From contig CM053327.1 in assembly GCA_028583605.1 (NCBI GenBank), positions 42,112,059 to 42,176,058 on the forward strand: a stretch of DNA of 64,000 nucleotides, written 5' to 3'. Position 1 is the stretch's first letter; each line of letters opens with the position of its first letter. This document shows positions 12,029-23,316 of the stretch, in pieces. The position numbers and the translations under genes are program-made. Origin of the DNA: Dastarcus helophoroides. Lineage: Eukaryota > Arthropoda > Insecta > Coleoptera > Bothrideridae. The notes below the pieces were generated by a model. It was not told where the DNA came from. It saw nothing but the letters and a program-made list of their open reading frames with translations, and did no database searches.

Positions 12029-12741
12029 CAAGGGATTCAAAATATTTCATTTGGAAAAAAAGAATTAAGGTTTTTTCTGACCTCCTGTAGTGAGGAAAAT
12101 GCAAAAACGACTAAAATGTTGCAATCTTTTAAACAAAACTCGATCTGTTTCGGGAGGCACACCCCCTCGTAGTAAGAAAATTGTACCCTAAAAAGTGTCA
12201 AACTTTCAACAAAACAACCAGAAATTATGTGGAAAAAATTTTCGCTGCTTTACTTGATTTATTTTAGTTAAATTCACTATCCAGTGTATTATAAGTTAAC
12301 TGTATCAATTAACTTTTAGAGAAATTCTAAGGCAGTTGAACTGATAAATATATTTTAAAATTATTACAAATATTTAAATATGAACTTATATACATGTATG
12401 AATATACATATTTAATAAAAATATTTAATGTTAAAATGGCAGTTTATTTTTTTACACCTCATACTTGAAATTGTTTTGAAATTTCCATTTACGTTGGTCA
12501 CTTTTGTTTAATCTTTAAAAACAGTAGTGCAATCCAACTGAATGGACATTTCAAAACAGTTTAAAATTAATTTTAGATTTAAATTTGAATTTACAAGTCG
12601 GTAATGCAGGGTAACTACAACGTGGCTACAGTCGATAATACAGGTTCCTAATTTTATAGCAATAGTTCCGATCCCTACGTGGGATGGCCGTTTTCAAAAT
12701 AAAAAGCACAGAGTTGACACTCTTAACCTTTCTCTTAGTAG
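12029..12741. other. No feature recognised
   Basis: AT-rich DNA between two mobile elements. The minus-strand frame at 12694-12918 lies in the inverted repeat of the next element and has an inverted twin at 15062-15256, so it is not a gene. Confidence 0.5.
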
Positions 12742-13231
12742 GAGAGCTGTCACCAATTTTTGGGTAGGTATTTGAGGCAAGCTGAAAACTTGCCCGATAC
12801 CTCTCCTATTATACCCCAACACGGAACTGCAGACCTGGCTGGTGAGTAGCGGGGCTAAATCAACCCCTGAATTTTTAAAAATATTATTTTTTTTTTTCAA
12901 AAAATATGTTTGAGGCAATATGCCATTTTTATATGTTGTAACTTAATGTTTAAAGAATAAAAAAAAAATAAGCCAGACGATTTAGTCGGGGTTTTAACAT
13001 TGCCAGACGTGTGCAAAAATATTTTTCAAAAAAATATAAAAAATGTATTTGAGGCAACTTGAAATTTTAATAGGATATTATTTATAACTAAAAAATAATA
13101 TTCTCAAAAAGACAGGTCATTTTGATGGGACTTTCTACCTGCCAGGTGATCTAACAAATTATGAATAAGTGTGAGTGAGTAGCGCTATAGGCAAGCGGTA
13201 GTGGGAGAGAGAGCGTTTATCGGCAGCTGTA
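12742..13231 (+). repeat. Left arm of the long inverted repeat
   Basis: Reverse complement of 14750-15238 with few differences. It includes the blocks CAGACCTGGCTGGTGAGTAG and TAGCGCTATAGGCAAGCGGT. Divergence between the arms is slight, so the duplication is fairly young or the arms are homogenised. Confidence 0.9.
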
Positions 13232-13829
13232 TGCGTTCTTGCTTGCCGCGTCACTATTGGCTCTGGCGAGGTCACGTGACTTACAATAGCCATGAGGCTT
13301 CCAGTCAGAATTTCGGAGTAAAAAATTAAAAATTTTTTGAATTTGTGCTAAAAACGATTTGTATAAAAATGATTGTGTTGATTTGTGTATGTTAAATGAA
13401 AATATTTATTGTGTTATTTTTTTATCATAAAAAATTTGGCATTTGGTCAATTATAATACAAATCTAAATGTAATGAATTACTTTATTATTTTACATTACT
13501 GCAAAAATATTAGTTTTTTCAAGAAATCATAAGAGATATTTTTTTTAGAAAATTAATTTTTTAACAACTTTTGTTTCCAAAATTTTTTTATAGGGCTCAT
13601 ATTTTTGCCGCTACATCCAAAAAGAAAAAAATTACTTCTTTTTTGGTGACAGTACTCTAACTCAAAATTTATACAGGAATTGAATATTTTCTTCTTGTTA
13701 CAATTAATATAGGTTAACGTATTAAAGAAAGTAATAATTACAAAAATATAAAATAACAAAATCAGATTCATTGAGATAAAATAATTATACAAGTGAAGAA
13801 TTATAATGAGTACAAAAATATAAATTTAA

Positions 13830-13835
13830 TTTATT
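13830..13835 (-). promoter_or_regulatory. Polyadenylation signal of the spliced gene
   Basis: AATAAA on the minus strand, 19 nt after the stop codon ending at 13855. It supports the two-exon model, because the unspliced stop at 14062 has no signal equally close. Confidence 0.5.
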
Positions 13836-13854
13836 CCACTTAAGAAATAAATTG

Positions 13855-14778
13855 TTATTCATCTTCTAGGAATTCTTCTTCATCAGAGCTAACAGAATCT
13901 TCTTCGGATTCATCTGCATCAGATTGGGCAACCTCTTCATGATCTGCAAAAATTATTGTATATTTAATAATTATTAAATTATAGATTATTAGATTATTAC
14001 ATTATTATTTATTTATTTCATTAATCAAAGAAATTCGAATGCAGCATTTATTAAAGAAAAACTATTTATTCTCACCTGCAGTAACATTTCCAACATCATT
14101 ATTTTTATTTTTTTCATGAATAACAGCGTCAAATACTAATTCCGGCATACAGTCTCCGTCGAACCAGTGAAAATCTAGCGTATCCTCATTAGGTGTCCAC
14201 CCGTTCCTGTCCGGTGTCAAAGAGCTGGGGAATCGCAAATATGCATTTCTCCAAATACTCGTTATATATTGCGTTCTTAAAAGATGTTGTCGTAATTCAG
14301 CTTTGCACGGAGGTAAAGTAGAGGGATCACAATTTTTCAATTTTTTTTTGAAAGGCTCGTGTTCAGTGTCGGCTTTGTAAGTCACACAAAATTTTTGAAA
14401 TCGTGCTGCATTTATATTTGATAAATTTTTATATCCATAAATTTCGCAAACAAATGCTTCCAAAATTGGTAAAATTTCATCACGCAAACCGGTAATATGC
14501 GCAACTCCAAGGTCTGTTAATGCTTTTTGATAGCATTTATTTTTTAGCAATATTTTATACGGTCTTATCTTGCCTTTTTGAAAAAATGATGGATTATAAT
14601 CGCACCCTGTTAGTGCATGAAAACCAGGTAAACTCATACATAAAGATGGCCCTAATTCCATGTGTAATTTTGTTACATTGATGTATCTTTTAGAGTTCCC
14701 AGTGCCATACTCCATAAAAATGTTGAGCTCATCACTTTGGACACGAGGACAGCTGCCGATAAACGCTCTCTCTCCCAC
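13855..14778 (-). CDS. Transposon-borne FEN/XPG-like protein, 3' part, two exons
   Basis: The long exon is 14778-14076 and the short exon 13943-13855. The junction is CTGCAG|GTGAG at 14076/14075, and the acceptor TTTTGCAG ends at 13944, giving a 132-nt intron. Splicing joins the frame in phase and replaces a premature stop at 14062 with a 29-residue acidic tail (DHEEVAQSDADESEEDSV..., 16 Asp/Glu). AATAAA follows the stop at 13835-13830. Counting from 14778, FHALTGCDYNPSFFQKGK (53-70) resembles the helix-hairpin-helix region of FEN/XPG nucleases; LPPCKAEL (155-162), IWRNA, NGWTP and HWFDGD recall the C-terminus of a large metazoan transposon-associated family, from memory. The expected N-terminal Asp-rich nuclease part is missing. 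The frame opens with GTG inside the inverted repeat; the first ATG is at 14715. Probably a truncated gene, perhaps with a lost upstream exon. Confidence 0.7.
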
Positions 14779-15238
14779 TACCGCTTGCCTATAGCGCTAC
14801 TCACTCACACTTATACATAATTTGTTAGATCACCTGGCAGGTAGAAAGTCCCATCAAAATGACCTGTCTTTTTGAGAATATTATTTTTTAGTTATAAATA
14901 ATATCCTATTAAAATTTCAAGTTGCCTCAAATACATTTTTTATATTTTTTTGCAAAATATTTTTGCACACGTCTGGCAATGTTAAAACCCCGACTAAATC
15001 GTCTGGCTTATTTTTTTTTTTATTCTTTAAACGTTAAGCTACAACATATAAAAATTGCATATTGCCTCAAACATATTTTTTGAAAAAAAAAAATAATATT
15101 TTTAAAAATTCAGGGGTTGATTTAGCCCCGCTACTCACCAGCCAGGTCTGCAGTTCCGTGTTGGGGTATAATAGGAGAGGCATTGGACAAGTTTTCAGCT
15201 TGCCTCAAATACCTACCCAAAAATTGGTGACAGCTCTC
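14750..15238 (-). repeat. Right arm of the long inverted repeat
   Basis: Partner of 12742-13231. It overlaps the first ~29 nt of the open frame that enters the FEN/XPG-like gene; a stop codon (TAG) lies in frame about 18 nt further upstream, with no ATG between. Confidence 0.9.
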
Positions 15239-16205
15239 GGACTATCTATGGTTTGACAGAGTCATAACGCGATATGATACAACTCCCTCTCTTTTTGGCT
15301 TCTCTGCGGTGCTAGTTGCCAGATCTCCTGTATTTTACGTATTCTTCCATATTTTGGTAAATCCCTATTTGGAAAGAAGTCTGCCATATTTTAAAGGGTG
15401 CAAAGCTAACACAAATTTCATAAATAAGAAAGGATATTTGATCGACAGCACCATCTAAACAAGGATCCTTCAATTCAAGAGATTGAAAAACTCTTTTTAA
15501 TTTTAGGCAGTCTTTCTGCTAAATTCTAATTCTTTACTTGGATCAGCAGACGAAGTTGCTGGTAATAGCTAGTATCTTATAATATACAACGTATTATACG
15601 GGCAGGTGACAAGATTACTTATACAACGTTGAGTAAAATCATTTCTTTGTAGACTAATCGTCTGGGGATATTTTTTTGCAGAACAAGATCCGTACGTCAA
15701 AGGGTGAATTATCGCCTTAATCTTAAAAAAATAAAGTGGATAAATAGGTAGGTACACATGTTTTATTTTGAATTGAAAGCCCAACCCATGTAATTCGCAT
15801 TGAATTATAATCTGGCTCGATGAATAAGAAGGTAAAATCTCCCAGGTAACGTGCATTCATGCATTATGTCTCTTGCTTAAAGATTTAAAATATGAAAAGG
15901 GTACATAATATATTAGGTCTAAATCTAAAAGCCGAATCTGCAAGGTACAATTTTTTTTTTCTTAAGAAATTATTTTCGCTAGATTGCACTCTTTCTATCT
16001 ATGACCATATTAACCCTATTATTTATACTAAACTAGCTGTTAGTCACGATTTCGTTAGAAAACTTAAATAAATAGCTGCGATGCAGCTCAAGGAAACTTT
16101 CCAATTTTCCATTAAATGAAATTTGAAATTAATTTCCAATTGAAATTGTGAGGCGGCAACGTAATATTACTGAAATCGAGACTACTTCTATGGTAACAGT
16201 TCGAG
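15239..16205. other. No feature recognised
   Basis: Mixed DNA. The minus-strand frame 15569-15856 has no recognisable motif and begins in ordinary sequence. No repeat shared with other parts of the window was seen before about 16206. Confidence 0.45.
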
Positions 16206-16630
16206 GACTTTCTGATTTAGGTGCTGTACGGGTTATGCTTGATAATTTTCTTATTTAGTCTCATTTCTAAAACACTGATGTTCGTAAAGTACGAACAATT
16301 TTTTATTCCATTACATTGTCGGTAATTTTTTCGTTATCCACCATCAAAAGTAAGGGTACGTAATTAGATCATAGTATTTCACGAAGTTCTTGTTCTTGTC
16401 TTGCTTTTTCTTGTTCTTGTTTTGTTCTTGCTACAAGAACAAGACAAGAAATTAATGAGCAAGAACAAGACAAGGTAGCCCGAATTGAAAAAAATGTCAT
16501 TTCTCCTAAAATTTTGATATTCTCCAGAAATTTCGAGTGTCTTCCAATCCATTTCCAGATACTTCGACTTTCATTTCAAGATTGTATTGTAATTTTAACC
16601 ACAAAATTTTGATTTTCTATTCGAAATTTC
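16206..16630 (-). repeat. Inverted paralogue of 2581-2853 plus 6868-7030, unoccupied site
   Basis: The reverse complement matches the left flank and right flank of the 2854-6867 composite joined together, with a single GTACCCTT. It contains the ACAAG-rich inverted repeat (about 16395-16475) and, at its edge, the first ~30 bp of the MITE-like repeat (CTGATTTAGGTGCTGTACGG). It acts as a natural pre-insertion allele. Confidence 0.85.
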
Positions 16631-17156
16631 TACTTTTACCTAAAATTCACAACCTCGATTTTTTCTAAATATTTTGATTTAGTCACGAAATTTTTCCAGT
16701 AAACTCGGTTCAAATTGTAAAAATTATATAAAAATTATGAATTTATTCTTAAAACTGATTTTTAATCTCGAAAGATCGAATTTATGCTTTAAATTTCAGA
16801 AAACATTTTTTTAGGAAATTTCGGAATTTCGTGATGTCGAAAGTGAATTTAAAATTGACTTTGAAATGAAAAATTTAAGTGAATACGTTATTATAATTTG
16901 AAAAAAAGGTAGTTTAGAAAAAACTTAAATTTCTCCGTAGACTGTTGAAACATCCAGTTTTAACTTAAAAAATCTGATTTAGTTTCGAAATTTTAAGTTT
17001 TTCCAGAAATATCGAGTTATTGTCCACATTTTTTTATTTCAATTTTTTATAGAAACTTTGAAATTATTATTTTTACCTTATCCTTCAAATACAAAATCTA
17101 ACATGTGAATTTAAGGTCAAAAAATTAGACTTTGAGGTTCAAATTTAAAATGAAAA
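16631..17156. other. AT-rich low-complexity stretch
   Basis: AAATTT/TTCGAAA-rich DNA of the same style as hAT element interiors, but without terminal repeats. No gene. Confidence 0.5.
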
Positions 17157-20100
17157 ATTAATTTCTAAGTTTAATCATCAAATTTCAATAGATAATTAAA
17201 AACTCCAGAAAAAAATTTGAATCTACTAAATAAATCTCTAAGCACTGACTGACAGACAACGTAAAACCTAAACTGCTGTGTCTAAGAGCATGAAAATTTT
17301 GCACAAGTGTTCTCCATAATACGTAGGTGAGCACAAAGAGAGGATTTTTCAAACTTCAGCCTCTAAGGGGATGAAAATGGGCATTAAGGGCCACGCAACT
17401 TATATGCAATGAATTTGAAATGAAAAATTAATTTTTAAATTTAATCATCAAATTTCAAGGCATAATTAGAAACTCCAGAAAAATATTTGAATCTACTGAA
17501 TAAATCTCTAAACACTGACTAAGAGACAACGTAAAACCTAAACTGCTGTGTCTAGGAGCATGAAATTATCGCACAAGTGTTCTCCATAATGCGTAGGTGA
17601 GCACAAAGAGAGGATTTTTCAAAATTTAGCCTCTAAGGGGATGAAAGTGGGCATTAAGGGTCACGCAACTTTTATGCAATGATTTTGAAATGAAAAATTA
17701 ATTTTTAAGTTTAATTATCAAATTTCGAGAGATAATTGGAAACTCCAGAAAAAATTTGAATCTACTTAATAAATCTCTAAGCACTGACTGACAGACGACG
17801 CAAAACCTAAGCTGCTGTGTCTAGGAGCGCATGAAAATTTCGCACAAGTGTTCTCCATAATGCGTAGGTGAGCACAAAGAGAAGAAAAAAAAGAGAGGAT
17901 TTTTCAAAATTCAGCCTCTAAGGGGATGAAAATGGGCATTAACGGCCACACAACTTTTATGCAATGAATTTGAAATGGAAAATTAATTTTTAAGTTTAAT
18001 CATCAAACTTCAAGAGATAATTAGAAACTCCAGAAAAAATTTGAATCTACTTAATAAATCCCTAAGCACTGACTGACAGACGACGCAAAACCTAAGCTGC
18101 TGTGTCTAGGAGCGCATGAAAATTTCGCACAAGTGTTCTCCATAATGCGTAGGTGAGCACAAAGAGAAGAAGAAAAAAAAAGAGAGGATTTTTTAAAATT
18201 CAGCCTCTAAGAGGATGAAAATGGACATTAACGGCCACACAACTTTTATGCAATGAATTTGAAATGGAAAATTAATTTTTAAGTTTAATCATCAAATTTC
18301 AAGAGATAATTAGAAACTCCAGAAAAAATTTGAATCTACTTAATAAATCCCTAAGCACCGACTGACAGACGACGCAAAACCTAAACTGCTGTGTCTAGGA
18401 GCATGAAAGTTTCGCCTAAGTGTTCTCCATAATACGTAGGTGAGCACAAAGAGAGGATTTTTCAAAATTCAGCCTCTAAGGGGATGAAAATGGGCATTAA
18501 GGGCCACGCAACTTTTATGCAATGATTTTGAAATGAAAAATTAATTTTTAAGTTTAATTATCAAATTTCGAGAGATAATTGGAAACTCCAGAAAAAATTT
18601 GAATCTACTTAATAAATCTCTAAGCACTGACTGACAGACGACGCAAAACCTAAGCTGCTGTGTCTAAGAGCATGAAATTTCGCACAAGTGTTCTCCATAA
18701 TGCGTAGGCGAGCACAAAGAGAAGAAAAAAAAAGAGAGGATTTTTCAAAATTCAGCCTCTAAGAGGATGAAAATGGGCATTAACGGCCACGCAACTTTTA
18801 TGCAATGAATTTGAAATGAAAAATTAATTTTTAAGTTTAATCATCAAATTTCAAGAGATAATTAGAAACTCCAGAAAAAATTTGAATCTACTTAATAAAT
18901 CCCTAAGCACTGACTGACAGACGACGCAAAACCTAAACTGCTGTGTCTAGGAGCATGAAAATTTCGCACAAGTGTTCCTCATAATACGTAGGTGAGCGCA
19001 AAGAGAGGATTTTTAAAAATTCAGCCTCTAAGGGGATGAAAATGGGCATTAAGGGCCACGCAACTTTTATGCAATAAATTTGAAATGAAAAATTAATTTT
19101 TAAGTTTAATCATCAAATTTCAAGAGATAATTAGAAACTCCAGAAAAAAATTTGAATCTACTGAATAAATCTCTAAGCACTGACTGACAGACAACGTAAA
19201 ACCTAAACTGCTGTGTCTAAGAGCATGAAAGTTTTGGACAAATGTTCTCCATAATGCGTAGGTGAGCACAAAGAGAAGAAAAAAAAGAGATGATTTTTCA
19301 AAATTCAGCCTCTAAGGGGATGAAAATGGGCATTAAGGGCCACGCAACTTATATGCAATGAATTTGAAATGAAAAATTAATTTTTAAGTTTAATCATCAA
19401 ATTTCAAGAGATAATTAGAAACTCCAGAAAAAGATTTGAATCTACTGAATAAATCCCTAAGCACTGACTGACAGACGACGCAAAACCTAAACTGCTGTGT
19501 CTAGGAGCATGAAAATTTCGCACAAGTGTTCCTCATAATACGTAGGTGAGCGCAAAGAGAGGATTTTTAAAAATTCAGCCTCTAAGGGGATGAAAATGGG
19601 CATTAAGGGCCACGCAACTTTTATGCAATAAATTTGAAATGAAAAATTAATTTTTAAGTTTAATCATCAAATTTCAAGAGATAATTAGAAACTCCAGAAA
19701 AAAATTTGAATCTACTGAATAAATCTCTAAGCACTGACTGACAGACAACGTAAAACCTAAACTGCTGTGTCTAAGAGCATGAAAGTTTTGGACAAATGTT
19801 CTCCATAATGCGTAGGTGAGCACAAAGAGAAGAAAAAAAAGAGATGATTTTTCAAAATTCAGCCTCTAAGGGGATGAAAATGGGCATTAAGGGCCACGCA
19901 ACTTATATGCAATGAATTTGAAATGAAAAATTAATTTTTAAGTTTAATCATCAAATTTCAAGAGATAATTAGAAACTCCAGAAAAAGATTTGAATCTACT
20001 TAATAAATCCCTAAGCACTGACTGACAGACGACGCAAAACCTAAACTGCTGTGTCTAGGAGCATGAAAATTTCGCACAAGTGTTCCCCATAATACGTAGG

Positions 20101-21580
20101 TGAGCACAAAGAGAGGATTTTTCAAAATTCAGCCTCTAAGGGGATGAAAATGGGCATTAAGGGCCACGCAACTTTTATGCAATGATTTTGAAATGAAAAA
20201 TTAATTTTTAAATTTAATCATCAAATTTCAAGAGATAATTAGAGACTCCAGAAAAAAATTTGAATCTACTGAATAAATCTCTAAGCACTGACTGGCAGAC
20301 AACGTAAAACCTAAACTGCTGTGTCTAAGAGCATGAAATTTCGCACAAGTGTTCTCCATAATGCGTAGGCGAGCACAAAGAGAAGAAAAAAAAAAAGAGA
20401 GGATTTTTCAAAATTCAGCCTCTAAGAGGATGAAAATGGGCATTAACGGCCACGCAACTTTTATGCAATGAATTTGAAATGAAAAATTAATTTTTAAGTT
20501 TAATCATCAAATTTCAAGAGATAATTAGAAACTCCAGAAAAAAATTTGAATCTACTGAATAAATCTCTAAGCACTGACTGACAGACAACGTAAAACCTAA
20601 ACTGCTGTGTCTAAGAGCATGAAAGTTTTGGACAAATGTTCTCCATAATGCGTAGGTGAGCACAAAGAGAAGAAAAAAAAGAGATGATTTTTCAAAATTC
20701 AGCCTCTAAGGGGATGAAAATGGGCATTAAGGGCCACGCAACTTATATGCAATGAATTTGAAATGAAAAATTAATTTTTAAGTTTAATCATCAAATTTCA
20801 AGAGATAATTAGAAACTCCAGAAAAAGATTTGAATCTACTGGATAAATCTCTAAGCACTGACTGACAGACAACGTAAAACCTAAACTGCTGTGTCTAAGA
20901 GCATGAAATTTCGCACAAGTGTTCTCCATAATGCGTAGGCGAGCACAAAGAGAAGAAAAAAAAGAGAGGATTTTTCAAAATTCAGCGTCTAAGGGGATGA
21001 AAATGGGCATTAAGGGCCACGCAACTTTTATTCAATGATTTTGAAATGAAAAATTAATTTTTAAGTTTAATCATCAAATTTCAAGGGATAATTAAAAACT
21101 CCAGAAAAAATTTGAATCTTCTTAATAAATCTCTAAGCACTGACTGACAAATGACGCAAAACCTAAACTGCTGTGTCTAGGAGCATGAAAATTTCGCACA
21201 ACTGTTCTCCATAATACGTAGGTGAGCACAAAGAGAGGATTTTTCAAAATTCAGCCTTTAAGGGGATAAAAATGGGCATTAAGGGCCACGCAACTTATAT
21301 GCAATGAATTTGAAATGAAAAATTAATTTTTAAGTTTAATCATTAAATTTCAAGAGATAATTAGAAACTCCAGAAAAAAAATTGAATCTACTGAATAAAT
21401 CTCTAAGCACTGACTAAGAGATAACGTAAAACCTAAACTGCTGTGTCTAGGAGCATGAAAATTTCTCACAAGTGTTCTCCATAATACGTAGGTGAGCACA
21501 AAGGGAGCATTTTTCAAAATTCAGCCTCTAAGGCGATGAAAATGGGCATTAAGAGCCACGCAACTTTTATGCAATGAATA
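17157..21580 (+). repeat. Satellite array, sixteen units of ~270/284 bp
   Basis: The anchor CTAAGCACTGACTGACAGAC (with variants) recurs sixteen times, from about 17243 to 21408. Spacings are mostly 268-271 or 282-290 bp. The longer class carries an extra purine tract (GAAGAAAAAAAAGAGA) after GAGCACAAAGA. Several blocks repeat as pairs: 18900-19460 and 19460-20020 are almost the same, a two-unit higher-order period near 555 bp. Motifs such as CTAAGGGGATGAAAATGGGC and GACTGACAGAC resemble sequence dispersed in many invertebrate genomes; here it has been amplified in tandem. No unit has a long reading frame. Confidence 0.95.
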
Positions 21581-22190
21581 ATACACACGATTGTATTTAA
21601 AGTTGCCTACACGAGTTAACTTATTATCATTTTGAATGCATTCCGTTATAGTATTTTTATTATACTATTCCCAACACAAAGCACAAGAATAAGTTAACCT
21701 TGCATTCAAATAAAACGTTTAGATGCTTAAAGATTTCTTGCAATTAATAATTTTTCCAATTTTTATTAAAAAATGTTTGACTTTTTCAAGAAAAATCGAA
21801 AATTCTGGCACTAAAGCTAAAATGTTAAGTGAGAACTAAAATATTGAATTTAAACTTCATATTTCGCGAAAAAGGCAGACATTCCAGAAAAAACACGAAA
21901 TTACAAAAAAAAATATTTTCAGTTTTAATTGTTTTCTTTTTTTTTCCTTGAAATTTCCAGTGTAGATTTGAAATTTACAGTTTAAAGAGCTAAGTTTTTA
22001 ATTCCACTTTTTCAAATTATGGATATTCATTGCAAATTTTGGATTTTCATTTTACAAGTTTTGATTTCATTTTTAAAAGGTCACGTCTCCAATTTTTTAA
22101 TTTATTTTGTCTATGCATCATTTATAACTGAAGCAAGTTTTAAAATGATTGTGTCACAATCAATTCTAAATCCGTTTTGTTATTGCTCAT
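21581..22190. other. No feature recognised
   Basis: AT-rich spacer between satellite and pentanucleotide array. The plus-strand frame beginning at 22019 runs into the array and is an artefact of TTGTC being open in all forward frames. Confidence 0.5.
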
Positions 22191-22287
22191 GCGCAAAACA
22201 AACAAACCAGCAAAAACAAGAAAAAGCAAGATTCTTGCCAGCAAAACAAGAATTGAACCAGCAAGAAATTGGCAAGACAAGATGTAC
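22191..22287. repeat. Degenerate ACAAG/CAAGA border of the array
   Basis: Purine-rich stretch of CAAGA, CAGCAA and ACAAG words on the opposite strand to the TTGTC array that follows, giving a local inverted-repeat boundary. Similar words occur at 2728-2822 and 16395-16475. Confidence 0.6.
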
Positions 22288-23316
22288 TTCTTGTCTTGTC
22301 TTGTCTTGTCTTGTCTTGTCTTGTCTTGTCTTGTCTTGTCTTGTCTTGTCTTGTCTTGTCTTGTCTTGTCTTGTCTTGTCTTGTCTTGTCTTGTCTTGTC
22401 TTGTCTTGTCTTGTCTTGTCTTGTCTTGTCTTGTCTTGTCTTGTCTTGTCTTGTCTTGTCTTGTCTTGTCTTGTCTTGTCTTGTCTTGTCTTGTCTTGTC
22501 TTGTCTTGTCTTGTCTTGTCTTGTCTTGTCTTGTCTTGTCTTGTCTTGTCTTGTCTTGTCTTGTCTTGTCTTGTCTTGTCTTGTCTTGTCTTGTCTTGCC
22601 TTGTTTTTATTAGTCTTCTCTTGTCTTGATTAGTCTTGTCTTGTCTTGTCTTGTCTTGTCTTGTCTTGTCTTGTCTTGTCTTGTCTTGTCTTGTCTTGTC
22701 TTGTCTTGTCTTGTCTTGTCTTGTCTTGTCTTGTCTTGTCTTGTCTTGTCTTGTCTTGTCTTGTCTTGTCTTGTCTTGTCTTGTCTTGTCTTGTCTTGTC
22801 TTGTCTTGTCTTGTCTTGTCTTGTCTTGTCTTGTCTTGTCTTGTCTTGTCTTGTCTTGTCTTGTCTTGTCTTGTCTTGTCTTGTCTTGTCTTGTCTTGTC
22901 TTGTCTTGTCTTGTCTTGTCTTGTCTTGTCTTGTCTTGTCTTGTCTTGTCTTGTCTTGTCTTGTCTTGTCTTGTCTTGTCTTGTCTTGTCTTGTCTTGTC
23001 TTGTCTTGCCTTGTTTTTATTAGTCTTCTCTTGTCTTGATTAGTCTTGTCTTGTCTTGTCTTGTCTTGTCTTGTCTTGTCTTGTCTTGTCTTGTCTTGTC
23101 TTGTCTTGTCTTGTCTTGTCTTGTCTTGTCTTGTGTTGTCTTGTCTTGTCTTGTCTTGTCTTGTCTTGTCTTGTCTTGTCTTGTCTTGTCTTGTCTTGTC
23201 TTGTCTTGTCTTGTCTTGTCTTGTCTTGTCTTGTCTTGTCTTGTCTTGTCTTGTCTTGTCTTGTCTTGTCTTGTCTTGCCTTGTTTTTATTAGTCTTCTC
23301 TTGTCTTGATTAGTCT
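22288..23316 (+). repeat. Pure (TTGTC)n megasatellite with three identical interruptions
   Basis: Three almost perfect TTGTC tracts (about 22291-22598, 22636-23008 and 23046-23278) are each followed by the same interruption, CCTTGTTTTTATTAGTCTTC then TCTTGTCTTGATTAGTC. I saw one substitution inside the tracts, near 23134. The interruptions are 410 and 270 bp apart. All forward frames read as Leu-Ser-Cys-Leu-Val repeats; these are not proteins. Confidence 0.97.

Larger units (their letters stand above)
12742..15238 (-). mobile_element. Long inverted-repeat element with FEN/XPG-like gene
   Basis: Two arms of about 490 bp, starting GAGAGCTGTCACC at 12742 and ending GGTGACAGCTCTC at 15238, face each other across a ~1.5-kb centre. 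They diverge inward after GGCAGCTGT. The centre holds a spliced minus-strand gene of a transposon-associated family. I could not see a target duplication: the flanks are CTTAGTAG and GGACTATC. Academ elements are described as encoding an XPG-like nuclease, so an Academ-like derivative is possible, but ends and duplication do not prove it. The right arm overlaps the 5' end of the open frame, suggesting an inverted duplication of one end of a formerly longer element. Confidence 0.75.

Noticed and set aside
12694..12918. 74-codon minus frame and its twin at 15062-15256
   Set aside because: They are the two arms of an inverted repeat read in opposite directions, with no motif.
17157..21580. CRISPR-like array
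   Set aside because: Units are 270-290 bp and similar throughout; there are no unique spacers, and the context is eukaryotic.
22191..22290. tRNA-like or SINE promoter in the array border
   Set aside because: No A or B box could be matched; no tRNA fold was found here or elsewhere in the window.
22019..23313. Long open frames of Leu-Ser-Cys-Leu-Val repeats
   Set aside because: TTGTC has no stop in any forward frame, so these are translations of a microsatellite.
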